64,000 nt of DNA from Ditylenchus dipsaci (GCA_004194705.1 SADC01000293.1:122402-186401), one strand, 5' to 3'. Shown: positions 32,342 to 43,822, counted from the stretch's first letter. Translations and numbers: made by a program. Notes: generated by a model not told the origin, from the letters alone.

Positions 32342-33497
32342 GATATTTAATTTTGCCCCCTAATTACTGAAAAATGCCCCTAATTCAATGAAAAATGCCC
32401 CTAATCAGAAATTGAAAGTTTTTCTCGATTTTTACGTTTATTTTCCAAAAATTTTTTAACTACCATGCAGCCCAGGATCTCAGTTTTCTAATGAGCTATC
32501 AAACTCTATTGAATGGTCATGTTAGAAATTTAGGGGTTTGAATGAAGTAACTTTTGTTTTTCTCATACTTTTTCAAACTCCTAAATTTCGGTACTTGTGC
32601 ACTTGGGGGCCTTTTTTTGGTTAACTGTAATATGGTTTAAATGTCTCCTAAGTAATTTTTATACGCCAGAAACAATAAAAAGTCATTTCCTAACAATTTC
32701 CCACACTAAAAAGTGAAGTTCTCAATAAAAAAGTTGGTTACCAAAGATTGACCAACTGCCTTGGACCCCCAAGGTAAATATCTTATATAAGGTATCCTAC
32801 CACGTTTCGGTCCTGGAGCTGGGCAAAAAGAGCCTCAATATGCATTTTACGATCAAGAGTGCACCTCGGAATCATGTCTAAGGTAAGTGAGTGCGCGCAT
32901 CTCTAACCAACCAAGCCCCCTGCGCCCCCGAAGGGGGTGCAAGGATCTTAGGGGCTTGGAGTTGAGATGCGCACACCCGTACCTTAGGCACAAATCACTC
33001 GGAGTAACTCTGGATGCATAAAAACAATACGCATACCAGAGTTTCTTTATGCGGTAGGCCCAGCTAACAAAAATTGTTCAAATTCTATCTTTTTGATACT
33101 TTTAAGATATATAGGTATCCTTTTTGGTTTAATTACCTTGGGGGACCAAGGCAGTTGGTCAATCTTTGGTAACCAACTTTTTTTGAGAACTTCAATTTTT
33201 AGTGCGGAAATTGTTAGGAAACAACTATTTTTATCGTTTCTGGCGTATAAAAATTACTTAGGAGACATTTAAACCATATTTACAGTTAACCAAAAAAGGG
33301 GCCCCAAGTGCACAAGTGTCTAAATTTCTACATTTTCTAAACCATTCAATAGAGTTTTGATAGCTCGATACAAAGCTGAGATCTCGAGCTACATGATGGC
33401 CAAAAAATTTTGAAAAAAACGTAAAAATTAAGAAAAATATTTAATTTGAGATTAGGGGCATTTTTTCAGCGAATTAGGAGGCAAAATTAAATATTAC
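32342..33497. mobile_element. Large foldback element of about 1.16 kb
   Basis: The two halves are inverted over nearly their whole length. The tips are ATATTTAATTTTGCC and GGCAAAATTAAATAT. Further in are ATTAGGGGCATTTTT, TAATTTTTATACGCCAGAAA, AAGTTGGTTACCAAAGATTG and CCTTGGGGGACCAAGGCA, each with its complement opposite. The centre holds a GTGCGCGCATCTC repeat (32,868-33,045). A relative occupies 58,495-59,872. Confidence 0.85.
32868..33045. repeat. GTGCGCGCATCTC structured repeat, copy 3
   Basis: Core as in copy 1, with the GCGCCCCCGAAGGGGGTGC hairpin, then GGATGCATAAAAACAATACG and CATACCAGAGTTTC. It forms the loop region of the 1.16-kb foldback element. Confidence 0.8.
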
Positions 33498-33567
33498 CAT
33501 TGTTGGTATATAAAAATAAAAAAACGAAATTTCATATAGTGGCTTAGTGGTATAGTGGCGTTGTGTG

Positions 33568-34130
33568 TAGAGCTGACGATTGGCTTACCCCAATAACCCA
33601 ATACCAATATATTCCTCTCACCTAAACCCAATACCAATATTTTTGAAAGCGGTACCCCAATACCGCAATACCAATATTTTTGAAAGCGGTACCCCAATAC
33701 CAATATTTCCCGAAAATGGGTGCCAATATCTCAATATGCCAATAACAACATAATGAAAATTTGGGAGAAAATTTGCGCCACAGGCAAAATTTTTGATTAC
33801 AATATTTGGCCGAACCAATAGCAATACCAATATTTCTGAAAGCGGTACTCCAATATCCCAATACCAATATTTTTCCGAAAATGGGGCCAATATCCCAATA
33901 TACCAATAACGAATACCGTATATCTTCTATTAAGACCCCACCTTCTAATAAGCCCACCTCTTGAGAGGTGCTGAAAAATAAGGCCCCACCTCAAATAAGG
34001 CCTAATAAGACCAAAAAGTCATCTTCTATAAGGCCACCTTCTAATAAGGCCCACCTCCAAAGAGGGGTTGAAAAATAAGGCCCATGGGTCCTTATTAGAA
34101 GATATACGGTATTGTTTGTCGTCAGCTCTA
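33568..34130. mobile_element. hAT-type element with internal array, TSD GTTGTGTG
   Basis: The ends TAGAGCTGACGA and TCGTCAGCTCTA are flanked by identical 8-bp GTTGTGTG (33,560-33,567 and 34,131-34,138). The left half is a minisatellite of CCAATACCAATATTTTTG and AAAGCGGTACC units (33,590-33,905). The right half is a TACCGTATAT MITE (33,914-34,111) with CTTCTAATAAGGCC-type units. No coding sequence. Open frames called on the minus strand are translations of the array. Confidence 0.88.
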
Positions 34131-34155
34131 GTTGTGTGGTTTTAGATATTTTAGT

Positions 34156-34830
34156 TATTCAGATGTTACTCTTCGTGATATTCTCGGGTGGTATTCTCTT
34201 CGACGGTATTCTCTGTAGTGGCCTTCTCTCAGTATTTTCTTCGTGATTAATCATTCTATTGACCAACAGCAAGATATTTCTTAGTGCGTGAGTGGTAAGT
34301 GTTTTGTATCTCTTGCTAAATTCTGATGATTGTCTCTGTATATTTTTTCGATTTCAGACGTCAAAATAATTTTTTCGTGGTATACTCTTCGGTGGCCTTC
34401 TCTTTGATGGGATTCTCTTAGTTGGTATTCTCTTCGGTATTTTCTTCGTTGTTGAAATGATTTTAATGATCAACAGTGAGATGTGTCCCAGTGCATGAGT
34501 GGTGAGTGTTGGTCTCTCTTGCTGCATTTGCATAATGTCCTCTTATTTATTTTTTCGATTCCAGACATCGAAAAGGTTCTCTTCAGTTGTGTTCTCTTCG
34601 GTGCTATTGTTTTCTCTTCGGTATTTTCTTCGTAGTCCAAATGATTTTATTGACCAACGCAGGATGCATCTCAGTAAGTTTTTATCTTTTATGCTGAATT
34701 ATCATGGTTTACTCGATATTTGTCAAATGAAGACGTTTCTCTTCTCGGTACGCTCTTTGGTGTTATTCTCTGTCTTCGGTATTCTCTTCGTGGTGGAAAT
34801 GATTACTTTGACCGACAGCAGGATGTTTCT
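34156..34830. repeat. Tandem repeat, unit of about 200 bp, three to four copies
   Basis: Units share GGTATTCTCTTCGG, TATTTTCTTCGT, TGATTTTATTGACCAACAG, a GAGTGGTGAGTGTT block and TTATTTTTTCGATTCCAG. The last two resemble a splice donor and acceptor, so each unit looks like an exon plus a short intron. No reading frame stays open through the units on either strand as read. Spacing is about 200, 205 and 170 bp. Confidence 0.75.
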
Positions 34831-35141
34831 CTATTTACTTAATCACTGTGTCAATTATATGGAAGCTGATCATACTTAAACTCAAATATCTTTTCTAAAT
34901 ATCATTCTCTTTGTCGTATGCTTTCATTAATTCTGATGATCATAAGTCAATTGTGTAAAGAGGTCATTTACAGTATTTGTTCGCTAACTTTCTTCAAAAG
35001 AAACAAGCGTTAAAACTTTCAGTGTATTTAGCGTGGGCAAAACCGAATCACTGATTTCTTAGAACTCAGCTTAATGAGTGTAAGATCAGGCAAATGCGAT
35101 GGGTAAAAGTGATAGAATTAAAAGTGAGAGCAGCTTATGGT

Positions 35142-38100
35142 CAATGCTGGGCCATTCTCCGCTCTTGGCTCCGAGATTCTCTGCTCCGAGCCAAGAGCAA
35201 GAGCAGGAGCAAAAAAAATTAAAGCCAGGAGCCAAGACCATGTTGTAGCGCAGATTAAAGGGCATGCTCGCGCCCGATGGAATAATTCTTTCATTTGTTC
35301 AAATTGGCGGGTACCAGGCACGCCAGAGATTTGAATTTCAAATCAATTTTCAATCATTTTGAGTTCTGTGCTTTATCTTTCGTGACTTGTCGGTGATTTT
35401 TGCTCTCATTTTACGCTTGATTTTCTTACTGACTGACCGTTTTGGTTTTAGCGTCAAAGAGTCTCGTGTGCTCAGGTGGTAATTTTCGCACATGCTCACG
35501 TTCTTCCATCGATCTTGCTGCTTGTATTAGATAAGTTTTATTTTTTTGTGCGCCGTCATTTTCTTTCCCTTGTTCTGTCTTTCAGGTGTCTTTTGAGGTC
35601 TCAAGAGCGAAGATATCAGCAGTGGTTATATTTATGATTTTAGGTTCTCTCCTCAGGTATTATTAGACGTTTTTATACAAATCACGCTTGCGACTGCATA
35701 TATCCTGTCAAAGTCCATTATAAAAGTAAATAAATATAGCAGGCAACATTTACGTAGTGATTTTTGACTTTGTCAGCCTGTATACGGTCGAAGTGTCACT
35801 TTCTATGTGCCTTCGTGCTCCATTCCATGCAGTATGGCTAGGCCCTTGTACATATCTGTCGGAGCGCGTCAACTTCTCTGAAGAGGCTGCCTAGCGAAAG
35901 TGTTCATTCCGCTGGGCTTTTACCTCTAATTTCAGGTTCGATCGACAATTGGGACCACATCTTTACGTCTTGCATCTTTGTCTCTCTTGCTTGGTTTCTT
36001 GCATTTGTAAAGTCCGCTAAAACACACCCTTCGGAAATGAGAATGTAAAGTTGTTGCAAACACGAAAAATGTGGGCAAAACATTGAGTTACAAGAAAGTG
36101 CGGACTGAATGTAGGTCGGTATGATAACCTAAAATTTTATCGACTGGAATCTGAAAATTGGAAAGACCTAACACTGCCGCATTACAACACTGCCGTTCAA
36201 TACCTTCTTTACGTCACAGGATTCCTCTTTCACTTCTTTCTTCGATTTTCACGTTAATAATTTTAGATCACCAATAACCTTTTTATCAGTTAGACCCGCT
36301 ATCAGACCCACTTTTTTACTTTGGTCTCCATGTTTTTTTGGCTTAGGTGCGATTTCAGAGAAATTTAGCGTAAAGCGTGTTACCAATAAAAAACTTCAAC
36401 TTTGACTCCATGAACAACTAGAGCAGGAGTACTCTCAATCGGGAGTGCTGAACGAGCCACACAGACCAAAACATACCTGACTAATTGATGATACAGAAAA
36501 GGAAGGAAAACACACTGATCATTCGATTACTGCGGCAAAAAGAGTATGATCCTTTCGCTCTCAATGCAGGTGGAAGTTATATCACCTGTTGTATTTCAGC
36601 TTAAATGAAAACCGTAACATTCTGACTGCCGGAGGAAAGAACCGTTTGTAATTTTGGAAGAGGAGAAAGGGGATAGAGGTCTTCTGCCGAAATGTACCCC
36701 ATTATCATTGCTAATAATCCTGACACCAATCGGACTCGTGTTCGTCTGACTTCTGGAGCCAAAAAAAATCCCGACAGCTAACCATACTCTGATCGTAATA
36801 TTGATGTTTCAGCATATTCGAATATCCTGTTCTCTAAGAATCGTCGCTGTTGATGGTTGTACTGATAGACTCCCCTAAAAGTTAGAGACGCATACCACTA
36901 GACGACGAAAAGTGCAATCGATGGATTGGTTGATGGTGTGAACCTCGTGGAGCATCCTGACGATGGTCGTAATTCAGGAGCGGAACGGAAAGTTACAGAA
37001 AAAAGTAAACTTTGACTACTTTTGAAGGAAAAAAGATCTTTCATCCAGTGCTTATTACCATTTTGAAGCAAAAAAAAACACTTTGACTAATATGTTAAAA
37101 AAACAATTTCGGTTCCCAAGAAAAGTACAAATCTATTTAAAAAGTACAAATCCCACCCCTGAGGTAATCATCGGCATATTGAACATTCGTCATATGTCAA
37201 GCTAAGAACAAGTTCTGAACGGTAGCATCGAGCTGAAAGAATTCGTGGAGGCAAGCCAAAAAAATACAAGAAAGATCAATTTGTAGTAAATGATGACCAG
37301 CTGATTGTTGTTCGATGCAATGGAAAGCGTTGTTGATAAATCAATTAGACTGCTGTCTAATCGTCTTCTATATGTGAGCTGCTACAAAAATGCTACGAAG
37401 CCCCAATTGTCGATCGAACCTGAAAATTAGCGGTAAAAGCCCAGCGGAATGAACACTTTCGCTAGCAGCCTCTTCAGAGAAGTTGACGCGCTCCGACAGA
37501 TATGTTACAAGGGCCTAGCCATACTGCCATGGAATGGAGCACGAAGGCACATAGAAAGTGACACTTCGACCGTATACAGGCTGACAAAGTCAAAATCACT
37601 ACGTAAATGGTTGCCTGCTATATTTATTTACTTTTATAATGGACTTTGACAGGATATATGCAGTCGCAGCGTGATTTGTATAAAAACGTCTAATAATACT
37701 GAGGAGAGAACCTAATCATAAATATAACCACTGCTGATATCCTTCGCTCTTGAGACCTCCAAATAGACACCTGAAAGACAGAACAAGGGAAAAGAAAATG
37801 ACGGCGCACAAAAATAATAAAACTTATCTAATACAAGCAGCAAGATCGATGGAAGAACGTGAGCATGTGCGAAATTACCACTGAGCACACGAGACTCTTT
37901 GACGCTAAACCAAACGGTCAGTCAGTAAGAAAATCAAGCGTAAAATGAGAGCAAAAATCACCGAAAGTCACGAAAGATAAAGCACAGAACTCAAAATGAT
38001 TTGAAATTTGAATTTGAAATTCAAAATCTCTGCGTGCCTGGTACCCGCCAATTTGAAATGAAAGAATTATTCCATCGAGCGCGAGCATGCCCCTTTAAGA

Positions 38101-38783
38101 GCTTCAAAATGCATTTTGCATAATGATTTTTGAAAAGAGTATGAGATTTGACTGTTTTAAAAAAGCAAATTCTTCGAAAAATGACTGAAATTCAAGTTTT
38201 CTTAATTTTTTTTCCGGATTTCAGTCATTTTTTGAAGAATTTGCTTTTTTAAAACAGTCATATCTCAATACTTAGATTTTCAAAACCCATTCTGTAAAAT
38301 GGATTTTGAAGCTCTTTATCTGCGCTACGATTAAGTGCTGAGTTGTTGCTGCAGCGCCTAACAATTGACTGAACTTTTGACTAGTTCTAAAGATACCGAG
38401 ATAATTATTTTTTTACTTGAAGCTCATTTCTTGAAGGCTAAAAATCAACATTTTGTTGTGAAATTGTGAAATCTGAAATAGAGCGATGAAATAGGAGATT
38501 CTTTTCTACAAAATGACATATAACAGTATGGTAGAAAAATTTTACATTGAAACAAAATCTTCATGAACAAAACCGACAGAACTTATGTTACAACCCAATA
38601 TATTAATTAAACTGGAGTCTCCGCTCTTGGCTTTGCTCTTGGCTCCGAGATTCTCCGCTCCGAGCCAAGAGCAAGAGCAGGAGCAAAACTTTTCAAGCTA
38701 AGAGCCAAGAGCAGGAGCAAAAATGTTCAAGCTAGGAGCCAAGAGCAAGAGCAGGAGCGAAAATTTTGAAATGCCCAGCACTG
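35142..38783. mobile_element. hAT-type element carrying an RPL8 fragment, TSD CTTATGGT
   Basis: The ends CAATGCTGGGCCATTC and its partner ending ATGCCCAGCACTG are flanked by identical 8-bp CTTATGGT (35,134-35,141 and 38,784-38,791). Just inside are arrays of CTCCGAGCCAAGAGCAAGAG units (35,155-35,245 and 38,616-38,755). Inside those is a second, much longer inverted pair of about 697 bp (35,256-35,952 and 37,400-38,098). In the spacer lies a piece of the RPL8 gene. There is no transposase, so the element is non-autonomous. The long arms may belong to a separate foldback element nested inside, since their outer parts include GCGGGTACCAGGCACGC, which is absent from the array ends. Confidence 0.88.
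36650..36977 (+). pseudogene. RPL8: Ribosomal protein uL2 (RPL8) fragment
   Basis: Plus-strand blocks match the middle of cytosolic uL2/RPL8, a large-subunit protein next to the peptidyl-transferase centre. They are LEEEKGDRG (family CLEEKPGDRG), NNPDTNRTRVRLTSGAKK (family HNPETKKTRVKLPSGSKK), then VAVDGCTDRLP (family VAGGGRIDKPI) and LVEHPDDGRN (family MNPVEHPFGGGN). Order and spacing agree with RPL8, but stops and frame changes separate the blocks and the N- and C-terminal thirds are absent. The essential GGGNHQH loop is degraded. It lies between the 697-bp inverted arms, so it is best read as a captured gene piece, long non-functional. Confidence 0.75.
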
Positions 38784-38791
38784 CTTATGGT

Positions 38792-40629
38792 GAAAGAATG
38801 TAAAAGTTAACGTATAGCAAGAAGCATCTAAAAAAATTCCGAAAGAAGTTGAAAGTGTTCGGCTGATAACCTAGAGAAGGATAGACAACGAAAGATTGAA
38901 ATCAGTGAAATATTATCAATGAGTGAGAAAATCGAGTGTGAGAAATCGAAAGATTTGCTATAAAATAATAACTTTGCAATAAGCCACAGAATGAGTGGAA
39001 AAATAAAACAGAAGCAATGCTGAAACGAACAAACTAAAAAAGGCGAAAATAGTTTTCGGTTCACACTGAAAAAATCAAACACGGCTTGTTTCAGGAATAA
39101 ACGAATACCGTATTTCTTTTAATAGGGTTGCTATTAGACTCTAATAATTAGAGGCATGCAATTATTTTGAACTTCAGGTGGTCTGAAGCTTCTGTTTTCA
39201 TTTACTTTAAAGCTGTGTAAAAAGTGCCTGTTAGATTTTCAAAATATCTCGCAGTCACTTTTTACACATCTCAAACTGTGAATGAAAACAGAAATTTCAG
39301 ACCACTTAAATGTACGATGGTTACTGTTAGCGCATAGGTTACTTACTCATTATTTACTTATTTATGGTAGGCATGAATATTAAAGAGACGAAGCGACGAA
39401 TCACTGACAAGATAATGTATCGAATGGAGTACACAAGCTCTTGATGTACACGAAAATACACAAAAACATTCCTATTTCAAATCTGATGCAAAGTTATTCG
39501 TCTCAAAAATTTCGGTTAAATGGAGTGGTATGAACACCTCAAATATCTTGACTGTTCTTTGAAGCTCAGAGTTTGCCTCATTGCTCTTACAACTATACCG
39601 GCTAAAAATTTAGAGCTATTAGTGACGAAAAGAGCTTTTAAGATAGAATCATGATGACTCAGATTTACTTAACTAAAATGAAAAATATGTTATTAACATA
39701 AGTGGTAAAGCAGAGCTTTACAGTACTTTTTAGCTTTCATTCACGACTGCTATTGGATTGGATACAAATTGTGATTGGATACCGCAGTTGGATACAATTG
39801 CAATTGGATACATTTGGAATTTGATAGAATTCATTAGTAACAGAAACATTGCAAGGCCCTGACCCGCCTGACTGATTTTCGGCCAAAAACCCTTACCCGA
39901 AACCCGCCCTGTCGATATCGAAAACTCTGACCCGGAATTTGCCAAATACTGAATTCGAAGTTTCCATAAGTGCTCATTCAAAATGATTGTGTTGATCAGT
40001 TTTTTTAGTACTTAAGATCAGTTTTCTCGGTACTGTAAACCCTCGATTTAATAGTTTCTTGGAACCGGGCTTTAGGAACCGATAAATTGAGAAATATTTA
40101 TTTATATTATTCAGACTTACAGCCAAATCGAGCCCACAGAGGATGACCGTTAAATCGAGGGAATCAAAAAAAAAAGCGGAGAAACCACGACTAGTTAGAG
40201 AAAATAAGGTAAAATCACAATTTTTATAATTTTCCGTGTCGTGTTGTTTAGTTTGCTACTTTTACTTACTCTCTAATTTAACACTCATGGATCCTAAACA
40301 TTGTTTACCCTGTAAATCTGAATAATTTTAGATGAGTGATATTTGAAAGATCGGACTTTTCACAAAACTATCAGCTGCAGAAGCAAAACGTGTCAAAAAT
40401 GATAAAATGTCAAATAGCAGTATAAAAGCTCTTTTTACGCATAGAAACAGTCACGAGATACTAGCCAACTAGCTAAAATTATCGAACAATAGGAACTCCT
40501 GACGAGCTTGCATTGATTCGGACTCTTTTTTAACAAATATATTCTTTGAACTTTATACGAATTTTATTAAATTCAAAATGTGGTGAAATATCAACTCATG
40601 AGTTCAACCCGTGACTATCAACTCGTGAT
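38792..40629. other. No gene recognised
   Basis: Contains a half TACCGTATTT MITE near 39,107, a short ATTGGATACAAT cluster at 39,750-39,815 and a decayed CTCGATTTAA MITE at 40,027-40,160. An imperfect palindrome at 39,175-39,310 has GTGGTCTGAAGCTTCTG and AATTTCAGACCAC. Open frames are short and featureless. Confidence 0.4.
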
Positions 40630-41159
40630 GGCTCTAGCCGTTTTGATCTACACACTTTTGATCTACACACTTTTGATCTACACCCTTTTGATCTACAGCA
40701 CTTTTGATCTACAACACTTTGATCTACACCCCTTTTGATCTACACCGAATTTAAATCAATTTTTTGTCTCGTGAAGGATTCTTATTATATTAAAATGTTT
40801 TTCTGAAACGTTTCTACTGGATGATCATGCATTGAACCGAAATTTCAGGTAGTGATATCTGAACATCTAGGCTACTCAAGTGGAGTGCCCAAGTGGTGGT
40901 TACCATGTAGTGATATGCACTCAGTTAGTGATATAAGTGTTACCCAATGCTCAAATAGTTTAGTCGATGAATAGGTGGATGGATCACCCTGTTAGTAATA
41001 CTTAGGTCGTGGTATTGAGGTGGTTCCTCGAGTGGGGGTATCCAGGTGGTTTACCCATTGGGGCTATATTATGCCTATATTTATATCCGTTTATTTTTGT
41101 AGAATTTCTCACCGGTGTGATCATATTTTATTGCAGTTGTGAAAACGTTTTTCAGAGTC

Positions 41160-41985
41160 AGAATAAATTTCGAGCTGCTGACGTCTAAAAGAAACAAGCC
41201 TATGCTTAAGGATCTCAACGGCTACATGTACTGAATTTCGGCATTTCGAGAGGGAAGCGGACTTATTGGCGAATTCAGTGAACCAGTTGCAGTAATCACA
41301 CTAGACAATACGATTGGTAAGCTTTGCATGATTTGAAGTGTATACTGATGTATTTTCAGATCTTCACGATGCAGATTTGCTAGATGAACTTTGCTCAGAT
41401 AAGTTTGGAATTGTGATAACGGAGCGGATTCTTCAGTGTCTCAAAACAGAGCAGTGGTTGAATGGGGACGTTATCAGCTGCTATCTACAGCTTTTAGCCC
41501 AGCGAAGTTTGCGCGACGAAATGGTGCCGAAGATACTGCCAATTGTTCACTGTATAAGTGTAAGTCTGTTTTTTAAGATATACGCTTCTGACTCTTTTCA
41601 GTACAATGTCAGGTTTAGGCAGTCAATTTATTGAAGGGTAGACTTGATTTTTATGACTCAATGCATGGGATGGTGAAAAGCATCTAAGCCTGCTTAAGTA
41701 AGATATTTTAGTAGACAATTGTAGTGAAAAATTCTGTTAAGGACTTTCTCAAAGAATTTGCTGTGGAAAGGAGATACGATGAGGTAAATCCATCTCTTTG
41801 GATCGGTGCCTGTGCAAAGGTATAATATAGATTTGGAATCGTTGAGAATAAAATGTGTTTTGCAGGACATCCCTACACAAAGCAATCATTTTATTGCGGT
41901 GCCTTCGTGTGCAAGTTTGCGGACTGCTTGTCTCGTCAGGATCAGATGAAATTCTCGCAGAAAGATATGTCCGTCGTTTGAAAAG
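41160..41985 (+). CDS. Ulp1/SENP-like cysteine protease (C48 family)
   Basis: Several short plus-strand exons are separated by introns of about 35-75 bp. Exon at 41,360-41,559 reads LHDADLLDELCSDKFGIV, then QWLNGDVISCYLQLLAQRS. The last is the Ulp1 substrate-recognition motif (family WLNDEVINFYLNLL). A further exon has LDFYDSMHG, matching the family YYDSLxG. Exon 41,713-41,793 ends KDFLKEFAVERRYDE. The last exon, from 41,866, reads DIPTQSNSFYCGAFVCKFAD, the Q-x-N-x-x-D-C-G-x-F active-site motif with catalytic Cys kept. The residue before Cys is Tyr in place of the usual Asp. The family deconjugates SUMO or related modifiers. The intact catalytic His motif is not visible and frame changes occur, so activity is doubtful. 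Confidence 0.7.
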
Positions 41986-42438
41986 AAATCAAGAAATGAT
42001 TCGCACAGAAAACTGTAACCTCTTTTTGCTGTTAGCTTCTTTTTGATGAATGTTATAATTGCTTACCGATAAAATTTGCTGTAGATAAAGTTGATTTGAA
42101 GGTTTTTAAGTTATCGAACGTTTGTAAGTATTGAGTTTTTTCTATGAAAAAAAAAGTTGACCATTGTGACCTCACATGAACCAAGTGGACACCATTGTGA
42201 AAAAAACTCATTAATGAGATCAACAAAAATGATCATCACAACTAGTTATTGTAGAGCCGATATTAAACTAACAATTCCGTAGTCAGAATCAGGCTGTTCA
42301 CCAAGAATGAAATAACTGTAGTATAAAACCACGTGGCACGCAAAATTTAAGTTAATTCGCGTGAAAAAAACCAAGAACGAGTCTAAAAAGAAGCCAACAT
42401 CCGAAGAAGCCAAGATAATTACGCTGGTCAGAATACTG

Positions 42439-42641
42439 CAGGGGCGTACGCGGGGGGGGGGGGGGGGGGGGGGGGCACGTGCCCCCCCCCCGTCAGATTT
42501 TTCCTTATCGGTGCCCCCCGTCAGATTTTTCCGAAAACGGTGTAGGTAAAATGGCCTCGAAAATTTGAAAAACGGTGTAGGTAAAATGGCCTGAAAATGG
42601 CCTGGTGCCCCTCCCGTCAGAAATTCCTGCGTACGCCACTG
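42439..42641. mobile_element. hAT MITE, TSD GAATACTG (unit one)
   Basis: The ends CAGGGGCGTACGCGGGG and GCGTACGCCACTG are flanked by GAATACTG (42,431-42,438 and 42,642-42,649). CAGTGGCGTACGC is a known hAT-type terminus. A long G run and a C run (CACGTGCCCCCC) lie inside, with repeated GTCAGATTTTTCC blocks. Confidence 0.88.
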
Positions 42642-43395
42642 GAATACTGACACTCAAATTCCGATCTTGATCTACAATAAATTATACCACTCAGTTCGGT
42701 CGACCACTTGGTTTGGTCAAGTGCCTGGATCATCCATCAGAACCGAGGTTGGATTACAGAAAACCTTTTTAAATAATAGGAGTCCTTCACGAGACAAAAA
42801 AAAAGATTAATTTAAATTCGGTGTAGATCAAAGGGTGTAGATCAAAAGTGTGTAGATCAAAAGGGTGTAGATCAAAAGGGTGTAGATCAAAAGTGTATAG
42901 ATCAAAAGTGTGTAGATCAAAAGTGTGCCGCCCACTCGTGATAGTACCGTATGTTTCAAATTTTCGTCACGCTTTATTTTGTTCATAACTTTTTATTTGA
43001 AGTGTTTGAAACGATCTTTTCGTGTTTGAAAGCTGACATTCTGGGCAATCGTATGACACCTTATTTGTTCTGTTATCACTGTTTACAGGAGGAAATTTTA
43101 AAGTTGAAAAATGTCTTTTTTTCTGATTATGGGCAAAATAAACTACACTATTGAGCAAAACATGACACCCTTTATTTAATTCCTAGCATAACAACAGACA
43201 AGAAACATAACAAAAACTGTTATCTTTGTTGTTACGAATATGTTTATTTTTGTTATGAATTTGGTTCAATAAAAGTTCTTCGTTTGAAAATATGGATTTT
43301 GGTTTGGTTTTGGAGTTATTTTGATGTGGCAGAATTTCGTCCCGGGCAGTATTAGACCCTAGCCCAAGGCTCTCATCTCATAATTTCAAAAAGGA

Positions 43396-43822
43396 TCAAA
43401 TTGAATTTCCCCACCAAAAGTGTGAAATTCCCCACCAAATTACTGAATTTCCCACCAAATTTTTAAAACGACCATATCTCAGTGTTTTCTTATCATTTTT
43501 TTATTTTTTTCAGACCAGCATGCAGCCCTACTCTTCTAGTTTCTAATGGCCATCAAACAAATTGTTAAAATTTTAAAAACATTGAGAAAAGTTGTTTTTA
43601 AAAAACCTCTTGTTTTATGTAAACTCTTTTTCTCAATGTTTTTTAAATTATAACAGTTTGGTTGATGGCTCATTAGAAACTAGAAGAGTAGGGCTGCATG
43701 CTGGTCTGAAAAAAATAAAAAAAGTGATAAGAAAACACTGAGATATGTCGTTTTAAAAATTTGGTGGGGAAATTCAGTAATTGGTGGGGAATTTCACACT
43801 TTTGGTGGGAAATTCACATACA
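43396..43822. repeat. Foldback palindrome of about 430 bp (unit one)
   Basis: AATTCCCCACCAAATTACTG, TCAGTGTTTTCTTATC, CAGCATGCAGCCCTACTC and AACATTGAGAAAAG are matched inverted on the right. The loop is about 30 bp (ACCTCTTGTTTTATG). Enclosing it, CCCTAGCCCAAGGCTCTCAT at 43,370 and ATGAGAGCCCTGCCCTAGCC at 44,582 form a wider inverted pair with AATAAGTAC units, so this is the core of an element of about 1.2 kb. Confidence 0.85.

Larger units (their letters stand above)
40630..42933 (+). mobile_element. Array-ended element carrying a Ulp1-like protease, 9-bp TSD ACTCGTGAT
   Basis: The ends GGCTCTAGCCG and (inverted) GGGCGGCACAC are flanked by direct ACTCGTGAT (40,621-40,629 and 42,934-42,942). 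Immediately inside are inverted arrays of TTTTGATCTACACAC units (40,648-40,745 and 42,823-42,930). The inverted match then continues through CCGAATTTAAAT, TTTGTCTCGTGAAGGA and TATTAT. Between them lies a multi-exon Ulp1/SENP-like gene, and a small hAT MITE has inserted at 42,439. A 9-bp duplication is typical of Mutator-like elements, and some MULE lineages are known to carry Ulp1-like genes. No transposase is visible here. Confidence 0.8.

Noticed and set aside
33622..33957. Minus-strand frames rich in Gly/Ile/Tyr repeats
   Set aside because: Translation of the CCAATACCAATATT minisatellite inside a hAT-type element, not a gene.
40648..42930. Regular short repeats suggestive of a CRISPR array
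   Set aside because: Units are directly adjacent with no unique spacers, lie inverted at element ends, and the window is eukaryotic.
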